The notes: a model not told the origin generated them from the sequence alone. A DNA stretch of 64,000 bases from Shewanella japonica (GCF_002075795.1 NZ_CP020472.1:1099001-1163000); one strand, 5' to 3'. Shown: positions 34,605-43,764, counted from the first letter of the stretch. Translations and numbers: made by a program.

Positions 34605-36294
34605 TGATGCCGACAATGATTGGGCCCCAAAGGGTGAGCAATACATTGGCAATGGCATAAGTCACGGTGAAAGCAAAAACCGGTGTTGCGTTACCTGCTT
34701 TTTCAAGTAAGGCTGCGAATGCTGGGTTTGCGCTTCTGCCACCAGATACACAAGCTAATGCTTCAATTGGGTTCTTAATTTTCAATACGTAGTAAGAAAT
34801 AAAGAATGAAATGATTTGCGGAATAATGGTTACCGCCATACCCAAGAACAATAAAGTTAATCCATGTTCTTTAATGGTATTAATGGCTTCTGGCCCCGCT
34901 TGTAGGCCGACAATACCGACAAAGACTGCTAAACCAAAATCACGTAAGAAGTTAGACGCACCTAAAGGCAGAGAGCCTATTGCTGGTTTACGACTACGTA
35001 ACCAACCCACGAATAAACCTGAGATTAAACAACCTGCACCAGAACCGATGGTGACCGGAATGCCAGCAATTTCGAAGCTGATTAGGCCAATTAACAGACC
35101 TGCAACCATACCTAGACCAAAGAAAATAAAGTCTGTAGCAAAGGCTGAACCCAAACGTTTACCGATAGATTTTTCAACACGGTTAATGTCTTTTGCGTTA
35201 CCAGTTAGTTGGATGATGTCGTCTTTCGCTACGACGAAATCAGCACTGATAACTTGTGAATGACCACCACGGATAATATCGGTGATATACACACCACGGT
35301 ATGTATCGATATTGGCTTGTGCTTTTATTTGCGCAATTGTTTTACCGACCAATTTGGCATCTTTAGCAATCAGTTGACGATTTTCTTCGATTAACACTGT
35401 GCCTGTCGGAATAGCGACTTCACTAGTGGCTGCACCCATATGACCCGCAATCGCTTCACGGCGACCCGTAACAATCACTATGTCACCGGCCTTGATTGAA
35501 ACCGCTTTGTCGAGCTCTATGTCGCTGCCATCTCGAGCAATCATTTCGATAGCAATAGCAAGCATGTCTTTATTGATTTGCTGAATCGTTCTGCCAATAA
35601 ATGGATTATTCTCATCAACTTTATAAGCACGTGAAACTAAATCAGTGATGGCGTTAAACTCACCAGGTGCCAGTTCAGGTTTACCCCCTGACATTGATTC
35701 AGCTAGTTTGATTGCTTCACCACGGATATCCCATTTCATAAAGGTAGGAATTAACCATGACACCATCAAAATTGGACCTAAAGAACCAAAAATGTAGGTA
35801 ACGGCATAACCTACAGCCACATTGGTCTGCATCATTTGTTTGGCTTCTTCAGTGACATTACCTAACTGAGATATTGCATCACCAGCGGTACCAATGATGG
35901 CTGATTGAGTGAGACCACCTGCAGCAAGACCTGCGGCGGTGCCACTATCAAGATCAAACATCATTGCTGCAGCAAGTACACACAATAAGCCTGTTACAGT
36001 CATGACAACTGCTGATAGGAGGATATTAATGGTTCTAAAGTTGAGCGCACTGAAAAATTGTGGCCCGCCTTGATAACCGACGGCGTAGATAAATAACGCG
36101 AAAAAGATGGTTTTTACACCAGGATCTATTTGAACTCCGAATTGGCCAATTAGTACACCCATGATCAAGGTTCCTGCCACACCACCTAGCACAAAGCGGC
36201 CGATAGTGATTTTACCAATGAGGTAACCTAGAGCGAGTGTTATAAATAAAGCGATATAAGGAGATATGGCAAATAGTTGTTCGATAATGCTCAT
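34591..36294 (-). CDS. aspT: Aspartate:alanine antiporter AspT
   Basis: A 567-residue inner-membrane protein with AAGG upstream of ATG 36294. It has the two-halved layout of the AAE transporter family: an N-terminal bundle (ISPYIALFITLALGYLIGKITIGRFVLGGVAGTLI and GGLTQSAIIGTAGDAI), a large cytoplasmic loop of about residues 205-375 with two RCK-C/TrkA-C-like domains (ELDKAVSIKAGDIVIVTGR), and a C-terminal bundle ending GGRSANPAFAALL and VTYAIANVLLTLWGPIIVG. It exchanges external aspartate for internal alanine; the exchange is electrogenic and, with AsdA, produces a proton gradient. asdA follows 105 bases downstream and a LysR gene lies upstream. Confidence 0.94.
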   Translation of the reverse strand: MSIIEQLFAISPYIALFITLALGYLIGKITIGRFVLGGVAGTLIMGVLIGQFGVQIDPGVKTIFFALFIYAVGYQGGPQFFSALNFRTINILLSAVVMTVTGLLCVLAAAMMFDLDSGTAAGLAAGGLTQSAIIGTAGDAISQLGNVTEEAKQMMQTNVAVGYAVTYIFGSLGPILMVSWLIPTFMKWDIRGEAIKLAESMSGGKPELAPGEFNAITDLVSRAYKVDENNPFIGRTIQQINKDMLAIAIEMIARDGSDIELDKAVSIKAGDIVIVTGRREAIAGHMGAATSEVAIPTGTVLIEENRQLIAKDAKLVGKTIAQIKAQANIDTYRGVYITDIIRGGHSQVISADFVVAKDDIIQLTGNAKDINRVEKSIGKRLGSAFATDFIFFGLGMVAGLLIGLISFEIAGIPVTIGSGAGCLISGLFVGWLRSRKPAIGSLPLGASNFLRDFGLAVFVGIVGLQAGPEAINTIKEHGLTLLFLGMAVTIIPQIISFFISYYVLKIKNPIEALACVSGGRSANPAFAALLEKAGNATPVFAFTVTYAIANVLLTLWGPIIVGIISTQ

Positions 36295-36327
36295 AGTATT
36301 TGCTGCCTTAAAAATTAATAGTTCTTT

Positions 36328-36341
36328 AGTGAATGTTCACT
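36328..36341. promoter_or_regulatory. Palindrome close to the aspT start
   Basis: AGTGAA-TG-TTCACT is a perfect 6-bp inverted repeat 34 bases before the aspT ATG, in a position where a bound repressor could block expression. Its regulator is not identifiable from sequence. Confidence 0.4.
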
Positions 36342-36446
36342 GATTTAGTTGAAACTCAAACCAATTCACCGAAGAACTGAACTTGTAAGTGAGGGGCGTG
36401 GTTTCGGCAGCAATGTTAGGGGGATAAATTAAACATGTTTAATCTG

Positions 36447-36466
36447 ATATGAAGGATCAAATCCTC
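36447..36466 (-). promoter_or_regulatory. Copy 4 of the shared operator-like motif, before aspT
   Basis: Minus strand GAGGATTTGATCCTTCATAT, about 155 bases upstream of aspT. It matches the patatin-upstream copy at 19 of 20 positions. Confidence 0.6.
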
Positions 36467-36656
36467 TATAAATTATTGGTAAATTTGATGAACAACTGGA
36501 AGTGATTTTTAAGCTAATGATTATAAGAGATAAAGTCTCTAACCTTGGTAAGGTCGCCGAAAATACATATTTAGAGTTTTTACTCAAATATATCCATTAA
36601 GAGATATAAAAAAAGCCAGATAAATATTGAAGATGACGAAAATAGAGTGGATTTAG

Positions 36657-36691
36657 ATAAAAAAAGACTGCAGCTTATCCGAAAATAAGCT
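36657..36691 (-). terminator. Terminator of the LysR gene
   Basis: AGCTTAT pairs with ATAAGCT around a 6-base loop; on the minus strand a short spacer and then TTTTTTT follow. It separates the LysR transcript from aspT. Confidence 0.7.
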
Positions 36692-36716
36692 GGTGCTAGA
36701 AATGGTGCTGAAAAGC

Positions 36717-37604
36717 TTAACCTTGGTAATTGGCGAATACCTTAACGATATTCTTTTTAATCGGTGCCACTTGTTTTGAGGGGGGGGACCACATTGCAAT
36801 CGGGACGTTCAAATGGTCTTGTATTTCATCGCATTCAAAGGTTACGAGGTTCTCTTTAAAAAGTTGAGAGTTGATGACTGAACTCGGTAACACTGCCCAG
36901 CCAATATTCTGCTGCACAAATTTTATTACCAATGCCATTTGATCAATGGCTTCATAATCGGCTGATAAAACCACTTTTTCTTTCATGTCGTCATCAATCA
37001 TCGACTTGAGCACGAGCTGTCGTGATGATCTCATCACAGATAAGGCTTTATTCTTTGGGGTTGTTGCTAGTGGATGTTCTTTACCAGCATAGAGAAGAAA
37101 CTGTAAATTTTTTAAAAACGTAAAGTCGATGCTATTAACGATTTTACTGCTATAAACGTTGACTATCGCAACATGGATAGTCCCATTTTCAATGCCTTTC
37201 TTAATTTCCGGTTTGGTTCGAACAACAAAGTGGACTTTCATATTTGGAAATTCGATATCAAGACTTTTACGTATTTCAGCTAATATCCCTTGGGGTAAAA
37301 AACTGCAATACGCAATAGTGATAGATTCAAGCCCACCATAAGATAAACTTAAGGCGACTTTATCAAAGGTCAGTGCTTGTTGAACTGTGGTTTTAGCGTA
37401 TTGATAAAGTAACTCACCATCTTCAGTGGCTTCAACACTTCTACCAATTCGATGAAATAATTCTACTGCAACCTGATCTTCAAGATTAGTAATGACTTGT
37501 CCAATGGTGGTTCGATGTTTTTCAAGTTTGGCAGCTGCTTTGCTAAAGGAGCGCTGCTCATATACTGCAACGAAAGCGCGTAACTGCTCTAAGCTAAAAT
37601 TCAT
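36717..37604 (-). CDS. LysR-family regulator between aspT and the aaeXAB-like operon
   Basis: A 295-residue protein with AAAGGAG before ATG 37604. The DNA-binding region is FVAVYEQRSFSKAAAKLEKHRTTIGQVITNLEDQ; the effector domain includes SITIAYCSFLPQGILAEIRKSLD and IGWAVLPSSVINSQ. It is divergent from the aaeXAB-like operon and upstream of aspT on the same strand. A copy of the shared 20-bp motif sits in the divergent region and another before aspT, so this protein is the leading candidate to bind that motif. That link is inferred from position. Confidence 0.9.
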   Translation of the reverse strand: MNFSLEQLRAFVAVYEQRSFSKAAAKLEKHRTTIGQVITNLEDQVAVELFHRIGRSVEATEDGELLYQYAKTTVQQALTFDKVALSLSYGGLESITIAYCSFLPQGILAEIRKSLDIEFPNMKVHFVVRTKPEIKKGIENGTIHVAIVNVYSSKIVNSIDFTFLKNLQFLLYAGKEHPLATTPKNKALSVMRSSRQLVLKSMIDDDMKEKVVLSADYEAIDQMALVIKFVQQNIGWAVLPSSVINSQLFKENLVTFECDEIQDHLNVPIAMWSPPSKQVAPIKKNIVKVFANYQG

Positions 37605-38010
37605 TGGTTATTGGCTCCTTTATCAATTAAGTACACAAGTTAATGCTGTGCTATTTTTTACGAGATTAAACACAAAGTTAATTAAGTTTTTACTCATCGT
37701 TTTAGTGTAATCAAGCTTGAGACTAAATGATACTGTTTGGCTACCACTATGCCGTGAACGGACTATTCTTTATCGGTTTGTGAACTAGGTGAGTGCGGTG
37801 TTAAGCAGCTTGTTTAGAGACTGGTTACATCAGGTTACACATCCCTCACTAAAAAGCTTCAGAAGGTCATCGTTTAGCTTGAAGGGTCAAGTCCTCCCAA
37901 AGCGATTACGGCAATGTCCCATACTCCCATAAAATAATGCCATTAATGAGTGAAATGACATTGTGTCCTCTGTTTTTGCTCTTTCGTATATAACCTTATT
38001 GGTGACCCAG
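37605..38010. other. Divergent regulatory region between lysR and the aaeXAB-like operon
   Basis: About 400 bases with one copy of the shared motif at 37877-37896. A plus-strand frame at 37492-37710 is a shadow. Confidence 0.5.
37877..37896 (-). promoter_or_regulatory. Copy 5 of the shared operator-like motif
   Basis: Minus strand GAGGACTTGACCCTTCAAGC, 14 of 20 matches to the patatin-upstream copy, with the AGG...CCT symmetry kept. It is about 115 bases before aaeX and 270 before the LysR start. Confidence 0.45.
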
Positions 38011-38214
38011 ATGCCTCATGAATTTGCTATTGGAGAAGTGTATTTTCCGCCCCTGCTCATTACTGTGATGTTGGCTTATTTTATAACCGTCGCGTTGGTG
38101 TTTATTGCAAACAAACTCGGTTGGCAAAGAGTGATCGTTATGCCTGCTTTAGTCGAGCTTTGTCTGGTGGCGATTATCACCGTGTTATTAAGCAGATTTA
38201 TTGCATTTACCTAA
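38011..38214 (+). CDS. aaeX: DUF1656 small membrane protein, AaeX-like
   Basis: The 67-residue protein is started at ATG 38011, giving MPHEFAIGEVYFPPLLITV, the usual beginning of DUF1656 proteins (P-x-E...G-x-x-F-P-P). The open frame runs back to a GTG at 37963. Two membrane helices are visible (LLITVMLAYFITVALVFIA and ALVELCLVAIITVLLSRFIA). It is the first gene of an operon with a membrane fusion protein and an FUSC transporter, the order seen in E. coli aaeXAB. Its precise role in that system is unclear. Confidence 0.88.
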   Translation: MPHEFAIGEVYFPPLLITVMLAYFITVALVFIANKLGWQRVIVMPALVELCLVAIITVLLSRFIAFT

Positions 38215-38238
38215 TTCATCAGATTTTTGGAGTTTGTT

Positions 38239-39102
38239 ATGTTTCGTATAATTACTACGCTGGTGATGGTTGCGATTGCTGCCGTTGCAGTGTTAAGCCA
38301 ATACCAAGATTACAGTGCTAATCCGTGGACTCGAGATGGTCAGGTAAGAGCTCATATTATTCAGATAACCCCGAGAGTGACGGGACCTGTGACTCAGGTA
38401 TTAGTGGAAGATAATAGCCAAGTAAAGAAAGGGCAATTGCTGTTTGAGATTGATCCTAGCCTTTACCGTGCAGAGTTAAGCAATGCTAAAGCAAAACAGT
38501 TGCAGGCTATGGCTTTATTAGATAAAGCTAAAAATGAGAATCACCGGGCTATGGCGCTTGAAAGTCGTAAGCACGGAACAGTTTCAGAACTTGATTTAAA
38601 TAACTTTCAAAATGCTGTGCAAACTGCACAGGCTAATTTGGCCGCTGCAGATGCTGTTGTAGAGCAGGCTGAACTCAATATGGCCTATACCCATGTCACA
38701 GCACCTACCGATGGCTTTATTACTAATCTGAATTTAAGACAGGGGGCCCAGGTTGTGGCAAATAATCCTGTTGTAGCCTTGATTGATCAAAATAGTTTTT
38801 GGATTGAAGGCTTCTTTAAAGAAACGGACTTACAAGGCGTCAATATTGGAGACAAGGCTCAAGTCACCTTAATGATGAATCCAAATAGCCCTATTAATGC
38901 TCAAGTAGAAAGTATTGGTTACGGTATCGCTAAATCAGATGGCAGCACGGGTAATACATTATTACCAAACGTGAACCCTAACTTTCAGTGGATCCGTCTC
39001 GCACAGCGCATTCCTGTCAAAGTGCATCTAGAGCAAGTGCCTGAGAGTGTGCAACTGCGAGTGGGGACAACGGCATCTGTACAAATATATACCGGCGTTT
39101 AA
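38239..39102 (+). CDS. aaeA: HlyD-family membrane fusion protein, AaeA-like
   Basis: The 287-residue protein is started at ATG 38239 with TGGAG upstream; a TTG lies at 38227. One N-terminal helix (ITTLVMVAIAAVAVL) anchors it. Then follow the first lipoyl half (DGQVRAHIIQITPRVTGPVTQVLVEDNSQVKKGQLLFEIDP), a coiled-coil hairpin of about residues 70-130, the second lipoyl half (YTHVTAPTDGFITNLNLRQGAQV) and a beta-barrel domain (FWIEGFFKETDLQGVNIGDKAQVTL). It should bridge the inner-membrane transporter AaeB to an outer-membrane channel. It is 24 bases after aaeX. Confidence 0.93.
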   Translation: MFRIITTLVMVAIAAVAVLSQYQDYSANPWTRDGQVRAHIIQITPRVTGPVTQVLVEDNSQVKKGQLLFEIDPSLYRAELSNAKAKQLQAMALLDKAKNENHRAMALESRKHGTVSELDLNNFQNAVQTAQANLAAADAVVEQAELNMAYTHVTAPTDGFITNLNLRQGAQVVANNPVVALIDQNSFWIEGFFKETDLQGVNIGDKAQVTLMMNPNSPINAQVESIGYGIAKSDGSTGNTLLPNVNPNFQWIRLAQRIPVKVHLEQVPESVQLRVGTTASVQIYTGV

Positions 39103-39185
39103 TTTCAGGTTAACCGAACCGTTTATATCGATGAATTGAGCTGCATGAGTGGGTTGTGATACTCACTGAAATTGGGGATGAAAAA

Positions 39186-40688
39186 ATGTTAAGTCGCGCA
39201 ATGAAAGAAGCGATTAAGGTTTCGTTAGCCTTTACCAGCGCAATTGTACTGGCAATATTTTTTGGCTGGGACAAACCCTATTGGGCGGCCATCACAGTCG
39301 TGACCTTAGCGTCAAATGAATCATTTAGCCACTCCATTAAAGCTGCACATAACCGTATTTTAGGTACGTTTGTTGGCGCCAGTATGGCGATTGGTTTGGT
39401 TGCTTTTTTTGCTCAAGATCGATTCCTGTTTATTAGCAGTTTTATACTGCTGGCTGGCATATTTACTGCGATGTCTTATGACCGTAAGAATGGTTATTTT
39501 TTCAGAATCGCATTTATTGTCTGTGCACTAATAAGCTTTATGGGCAGCTTTGATGATGCAATATCAGTCAAGATTATTTTTTTAAGGCTACAAGAAACCA
39601 TACTAGGGGTTGTTGTATTTTCATTGGTATATCAATTTTTATGGCCAATGAATTCAGAGGTAGAGTTTTACGAGCAGCAAAAAAGCACATCAAAGGGCCT
39701 ACATGATTTGGTGGTGGAGTTGACCGAATGTGTCAGTGGTAAAAAAGCCTACACCCAAGAGACATTAGCTGACTATCAAGCAAGATTATTAGCAATGTCG
39801 AATAATATTAAGTCTCACAGCTTAATTTTAGATTTACCTGCTGCAGGTAGCTATCAGCTGTCACAACAGCGTAAGCACTGGAGAAAACTGACTCTTGCTA
39901 GCGATGAAGCCATCGTTAAATTACAAGCTTGGTTAGACAAAGCGGCGCCATTAGTGAATAACACAGCACTTCCATCTGACTCTGAACATCAACAGGGGAG
40001 CACTCTACTTAGTGAACTTGCAAATGAAGCCGTGATTATTGAATTGAATGAACAGCTAATTGAAATCAGTGACACGGTTAGTTTAATTCAAGAGGCAAGG
40101 CGTGAGCTACACAAGTCAGCAGGTCAACTGAATCATTCTTTTGATGCAGTCGAAAAGATTAAAGTTACGAGTCATTGGCAACATGTTATTAAGCAATGGA
40201 ATAATCCAACACCGTTATCAATACGGCTTAAAGACTCGGCGATTGTGATGGTGTCGCTAATGGCCAGTTTTGCTTTATGGATATATTTGCCGCTGCCAAA
40301 TGGTTATATGTTCCCCATGTTAGCGGCGGTATTCGCCATAAACCTTGTTGCGATGCCAAAGTTCATTGTTAATCAAGCCTTGGTAGGGATGTGTGTATCA
40401 GGCGCGTTAGTGCTACTACAATATACGTTCATCATGCCTGCACTGACTGAAATCTGGCAGCTTGCAGCATTCTATTTTATAAATTTACTGATTATTTGGC
40501 GGGTATGTTCAACGCCTGAATTAGCGGTTCAAAAAGTGATTGGAGCGAATTTATTAGTTGTATTAACCATGAGTGCATTGTATCTCACCCCGAGCTTCGA
40601 TATTACCGCCTCACTTAATATGTTCGTACAGGTATTTTTAGCCTTAGGCGTTATTCGCTTTTTTATTGCTTGGTGCAAAGAAGGTTAA
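39186..40688 (+). CDS. aaeB: FUSC-family transporter, AaeB-like
   Basis: The 500-residue protein is started at ATG 39186 with GGGGA upstream; a GTG at 39156 would precede this. Two membrane bundles (about residues 8-145 and 345-490) flank a cytoplasmic region of about 200 residues, the layout of the fusaric-acid-resistance/AaeB family. The first bundle has PYWAAITVVTLASNESFSHSIKAAHNRILGTFVGA. With AaeA it forms an efflux pump for aromatic carboxylic acids in E. coli; here the substrate is inferred from homology. The divergent LysR gene is its probable regulator. Confidence 0.92.
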   Translation: MLSRAMKEAIKVSLAFTSAIVLAIFFGWDKPYWAAITVVTLASNESFSHSIKAAHNRILGTFVGASMAIGLVAFFAQDRFLFISSFILLAGIFTAMSYDRKNGYFFRIAFIVCALISFMGSFDDAISVKIIFLRLQETILGVVVFSLVYQFLWPMNSEVEFYEQQKSTSKGLHDLVVELTECVSGKKAYTQETLADYQARLLAMSNNIKSHSLILDLPAAGSYQLSQQRKHWRKLTLASDEAIVKLQAWLDKAAPLVNNTALPSDSEHQQGSTLLSELANEAVIIELNEQLIEISDTVSLIQEARRELHKSAGQLNHSFDAVEKIKVTSHWQHVIKQWNNPTPLSIRLKDSAIVMVSLMASFALWIYLPLPNGYMFPMLAAVFAINLVAMPKFIVNQALVGMCVSGALVLLQYTFIMPALTEIWQLAAFYFINLLIIWRVCSTPELAVQKVIGANLLVVLTMSALYLTPSFDITASLNMFVQVFLALGVIRFFIAWCKEG

Positions 40689-41019
40689 ACAATTTGATGA
40701 GTCTAGCGACTTAATAATCGCTAGGCTTATTTCGTCATTGGGCTAGAAAATCCCATAAAATCTGACTTTTAAATGTTAATTTCAATTAATTGCTTGCGTC
40801 ATTAAGCTTACGAGGATGTGATTGTTTATTGAGCTTAACTTTGCAAGGCTTAACAAAAAATCGTTTTACCTACGCTGCTTTTTTACACAGTTTACCCTCG
40901 GTTAACATTAAAGGTAATTACACTTTTATTCTCAAATTACTCTTGTAGCATGCCAACTAATTATATTGTTCCTTCGTTTTTTTCGTAAAGATGATGTGTG
41001 CTGAGTTGGGAATAACACC
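40689..41019. other. Intergenic region after aaeB
   Basis: About 330 AT-rich bases with one weak terminator-like hairpin. No gene is seen. Confidence 0.45.
40703..40724 (+). terminator. Possible terminator after aaeB
   Basis: CTAGCGA pairs with TCGCTAG around an 8-base loop, followed by GCTTATTT, a weak T-tract. Confidence 0.5.
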
Positions 41020-41970
41020 ATGCTTATTGAGCATCAAACTGTTCGTTTACAAGTTGATAATGTACTAGTGCAGTATCATATTTTTGATACGAATGAACCC
41101 GTGATGGTGACTTTCCCACCTAACTGCCAAGCTTTAACACAAGATCAAGTTGATGCCGATAACCAGGCTTGGAGCTTTCAATTTTTTAGCAAGCGGAAAA
41201 TGAATATTATCGCCTTTAATCATATTGGTGGGGACGATCATTATTTTGATTCTTTTATTTTCGCGCAATTTCTTCAAAAATTGTCACTCGCGCTGCAGCA
41301 ATTCCCGAAAAGAATAGGCTATGGCGTGAGTAAAGGTGGTTTTGCTACCGCCTTTCATGCCGGCACGCTAAAGTTGGATAAAGCGTTATTGTTAATGCCG
41401 GTGAGTACCTATTGGCAGCCTGCAGCGCCTTGGGATCCTAAACTTGAGAAGCATTTTCAACTGCAAAAAGGCAATATGTCCCATCTCAACGCAAGTGAAT
41501 GCAAAACGCCTTTGACCATCATTTATGATCCTTTATACAAACCTGATGCTAATCATAAAGCCTGCTTTAAAAGCTGTAATGCTAGCTATCGTTTACCTGG
41601 TGTAGGACACCGAATAGCAAGAGCATTGGTTGATATAGGCTTATTAAAAGACATTATTCTAGCGTTCAGGGAAGGTGATATTGATTCTGCTCGTTTTTAC
41701 CAAGCGGCACGCAAGAGAAGGTATTTATCTTATTACTTTCGTTCTCTTGATAAAGTGCATGTCGGAACCGTTTCCAAAAAACGTTTAGCAATAATCTACT
41801 TACACAAGTTTTACCGATATAAAGAACAAAGTATTGATCTTGATAAAATCAAAGCTAGATTACAAGAAAGTGTGTGTAAACGCCTAGATTATGTATGTTG
41901 CCTTGTACACGGGAAAAAAATACTTGCCATAAGAAATGTTGCAGCGGGGTCGGCATTGGTTTTCTGTTAA
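41020..41970 (+). CDS. Alpha/beta-hydrolase-like protein of unknown function
   Basis: A 316-residue protein without a signal peptide. The motif YGVSKGG places a candidate nucleophile Ser104 in a G-x-S-x-G-G elbow; a later IYDPLY aspartate and GVGHRIAR histidine could complete a triad. The first 60 residues look beta-rich (VTFPPNCQALTQDQ...NIIAFNHIGGDDHYF). The C-terminal third is basic with helical KRRYLSYYFRSLDK and looks like a separate appendage. I do not recognise a family beyond the fold. It stands alone. Confidence 0.75.
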   Translation: MLIEHQTVRLQVDNVLVQYHIFDTNEPVMVTFPPNCQALTQDQVDADNQAWSFQFFSKRKMNIIAFNHIGGDDHYFDSFIFAQFLQKLSLALQQFPKRIGYGVSKGGFATAFHAGTLKLDKALLLMPVSTYWQPAAPWDPKLEKHFQLQKGNMSHLNASECKTPLTIIYDPLYKPDANHKACFKSCNASYRLPGVGHRIARALVDIGLLKDIILAFREGDIDSARFYQAARKRRYLSYYFRSLDKVHVGTVSKKRLAIIYLHKFYRYKEQSIDLDKIKARLQESVCKRLDYVCCLVHGKKILAIRNVAAGSALVFC

Positions 41971-42196
41971 CGGGTGTAATTATGAAAGGATGAAGTTGAA
42001 AACGAACTACGATTCGTTTTTTTATGTCTGTCTTTTCTTGTATTTAAATTTATTTTCTTCCTCTTTCGCTGATTCTGATTCTGTTCCTTTATTGATTATT
42101 GAGATAGTTATTGCTCATCTGGCGTAAATTGATAACTATTGCAGTGATAAATAGGTGATTATTTGTTCATCAAATACGTCGCAAAAAGGAAATAAG

Positions 42197-42730
42197 ATGC
42201 CTATTACTTACAAAAAGTCGCTGACTACACTTGCTGGAATATTGTCGACTTTTGCGTTTGCCACCGCGATTAACTTATCAACGGTAAATCACAGTATGGC
42301 CGCCCAATATGTATTTCCTCAGCAAAACCAAAGCACCGAACAGCAAGCGGCGGATGAATCCAGCTGTGATACATGGGCGACGATTCAAACAGGCTTTGAG
42401 CCAAATGCAGCCGCCTCGACGACACAAGCGGCTCAAGCTGTTGAACCAACAGCTGAGCGAGGGTCGGGTATGCGTGGTGCGATAGCTGGGGCAGCAACAG
42501 GGGCGATGATTGCTGAACTAGGAGACGATGACCGCAGCAATGCCGCACAAAACGGTGCTGCAATAGGCGCAGTGGCGGCAAGAAGACAAAGCCGCCGCGC
42601 ATCAATCCAACAAGCCGAACAACAGCAAGCTGCTGAGCAGCAAGCACAAGCAGCTAGTACTGTTGGAGAAGATAACTTTTATCAAGCACGAGCGGCGTGT
42701 TTAGAAGGCAAAGGTTACAGTGTCAATTAA
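42197..42730 (+). CDS. Exported glycine-zipper protein
   Basis: The 177-residue protein is started at ATG 42197 with AGGA six bases upstream. A signal peptide ends around SMAAQ. The central part has a glycine/alanine-zipper repeat (MRGAIAGAATGAMIAELGDDDRSNAAQNGAAIGAVAARRQSRR) of the type found in small outer-membrane or periplasmic proteins. It is followed by a Gln/Ala-rich stretch (QQAEQQQAAEQQAQAA) and a C-terminal segment with Cys and YQARAACLEGKGYSVN. Such C-terminal cysteine-containing tails are typical of this group. Function unknown. Confidence 0.82.
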   Translation: MPITYKKSLTTLAGILSTFAFATAINLSTVNHSMAAQYVFPQQNQSTEQQAADESSCDTWATIQTGFEPNAAASTTQAAQAVEPTAERGSGMRGAIAGAATGAMIAELGDDDRSNAAQNGAAIGAVAARRQSRRASIQQAEQQQAAEQQAQAASTVGEDNFYQARAACLEGKGYSVN

Positions 42731-42762
42731 CGGCATTAACTCGATTACGTATCAATGCCGTT
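42729..42762. terminator. Possible bidirectional terminator
   Basis: AACGGCATT pairs with AATGCCGTT around a 16-base loop at the junction of two convergent genes. The long loop and short T-tracts make it weak. Confidence 0.35.
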
Positions 42763-43692
42763 TCGTTGAAGCTCATCTTCAAGTAATTGTTTGCCGTTGG
42801 TTTGCACATGATTTAAGAATTGATCCGCGATTAAGGTTTGTCTTTTTGATTTAGACCAAACAAAAAACCATTTTGCATTAATGGGTAAAGCGCTGACAGG
42901 AAGACGAACCAAGCCATGTTGTCCGCCGTATGTCAGGGTATGGGCAGACAATATAGAAATACCTAGCTTTGCCATCACACAATGTTTAATTGCTTCATTA
43001 CTTTCAATGGTCATCTTTACATTGGGAGTCACATCATGCTCCTTAAAGAACCCTTCAATAGCATGACGCGTACCCGAACCTGTTTCTCGAATTAAAAAGG
43101 GGGCTTGGCATAATTGCGTTAAGCTAACGTGTGGCTGTTTTGCTAATGGATGATCTTGATGTGCAATGGCGACCAGTGGATTTTGTAATAACTCAATACT
43201 GTTAAAGTCTGCATCGATTGGTGGGTGACTGAATACGTAAAAGTCATCAATACCTTGCTTTAAACGCTCAATGGTTTGTTCACGGTTACCCACATTTAAT
43301 TGAATATCAATTTCAGGAAACTGCTCGCAAAAAGGGCCCAACAAATGCGGAATAAAATATTTGGATGTCGTGACAACGGCAATACGTAGCGTCCCCGTTT
43401 TACATTCACGTAAATTACCTAACGACATATCGAGTCTGGCAAAACTGTCTAATACTTCTACCGCTGTTTTGACCATTTCTAGGCCAACATCGGTAAAGAC
43501 AAGCTTTCTATTTGATAAGCGGTAAATGGGTTCACCGACAGCATCAGCAAGCTTTTTCATTTGAATTGAGACGGTTGGCTGAGTCAGAAATAATGCTTTA
43601 GCGGCTTCGTTTATGCCACCTTTATCATGAACAGCTAACAGAATTTCTAATTGCCTGATGGTGCCAATGTGGGCATGTAATCTTGATTGCAT
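42745..43692 (-). CDS. LysR-family regulator, CbbR-like
   Basis: A 315-residue protein with the winged helix LEILLAVHDKGGINEAAKALFLTQPTVSIQMKKLADAVG and an effector domain starting GTLRIAVVTTSKYFIPHLLGPFCEQFP. This start resembles the CbbR/CysB-type LysR proteins that control carbon-fixation and bicarbonate genes. It is divergent from an operon with a SbtA-family bicarbonate permease, the association expected for a CbbR-like regulator in a heterotroph. The ribosome site is weak. Confidence 0.9.
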   Translation of the reverse strand: MQSRLHAHIGTIRQLEILLAVHDKGGINEAAKALFLTQPTVSIQMKKLADAVGEPIYRLSNRKLVFTDVGLEMVKTAVEVLDSFARLDMSLGNLRECKTGTLRIAVVTTSKYFIPHLLGPFCEQFPEIDIQLNVGNREQTIERLKQGIDDFYVFSHPPIDADFNSIELLQNPLVAIAHQDHPLAKQPHVSLTQLCQAPFLIRETGSGTRHAIEGFFKEHDVTPNVKMTIESNEAIKHCVMAKLGISILSAHTLTYGGQHGLVRLPVSALPINAKWFFVWSKSKRQTLIADQFLNHVQTNGKQLLEDELQRNGIDT

Positions 43693-43764
43693 GTTAACGA
43701 CTCTTAGATGTGAACGATTACTTTTCGATTCAATTTGCTTTGTGAGCTTACTTTAAAATCTAAT

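Larger units (their letters stand above)
36295..36716. other. Regulatory region upstream of aspT
   Basis: About 420 AT-rich bases between the LysR gene and aspT, both on the minus strand. It holds the LysR terminator, one copy of the shared motif and a short palindrome close to the aspT start. No gene is seen. Confidence 0.55.

Noticed and set aside
41936..42127. Frame of 45-63 residues after the alpha/beta-hydrolase-like gene
   Set aside because: Start inside the previous gene, no family. A start at 41991 would give a signal-like sequence, but the evidence is too weak.
42270..42647. Minus-strand 125-residue Leu/Gln/His-rich frame
   Set aside because: Antisense of the repeat-rich glycine-zipper gene; composition is a mirror of its Ala/Gln codons.
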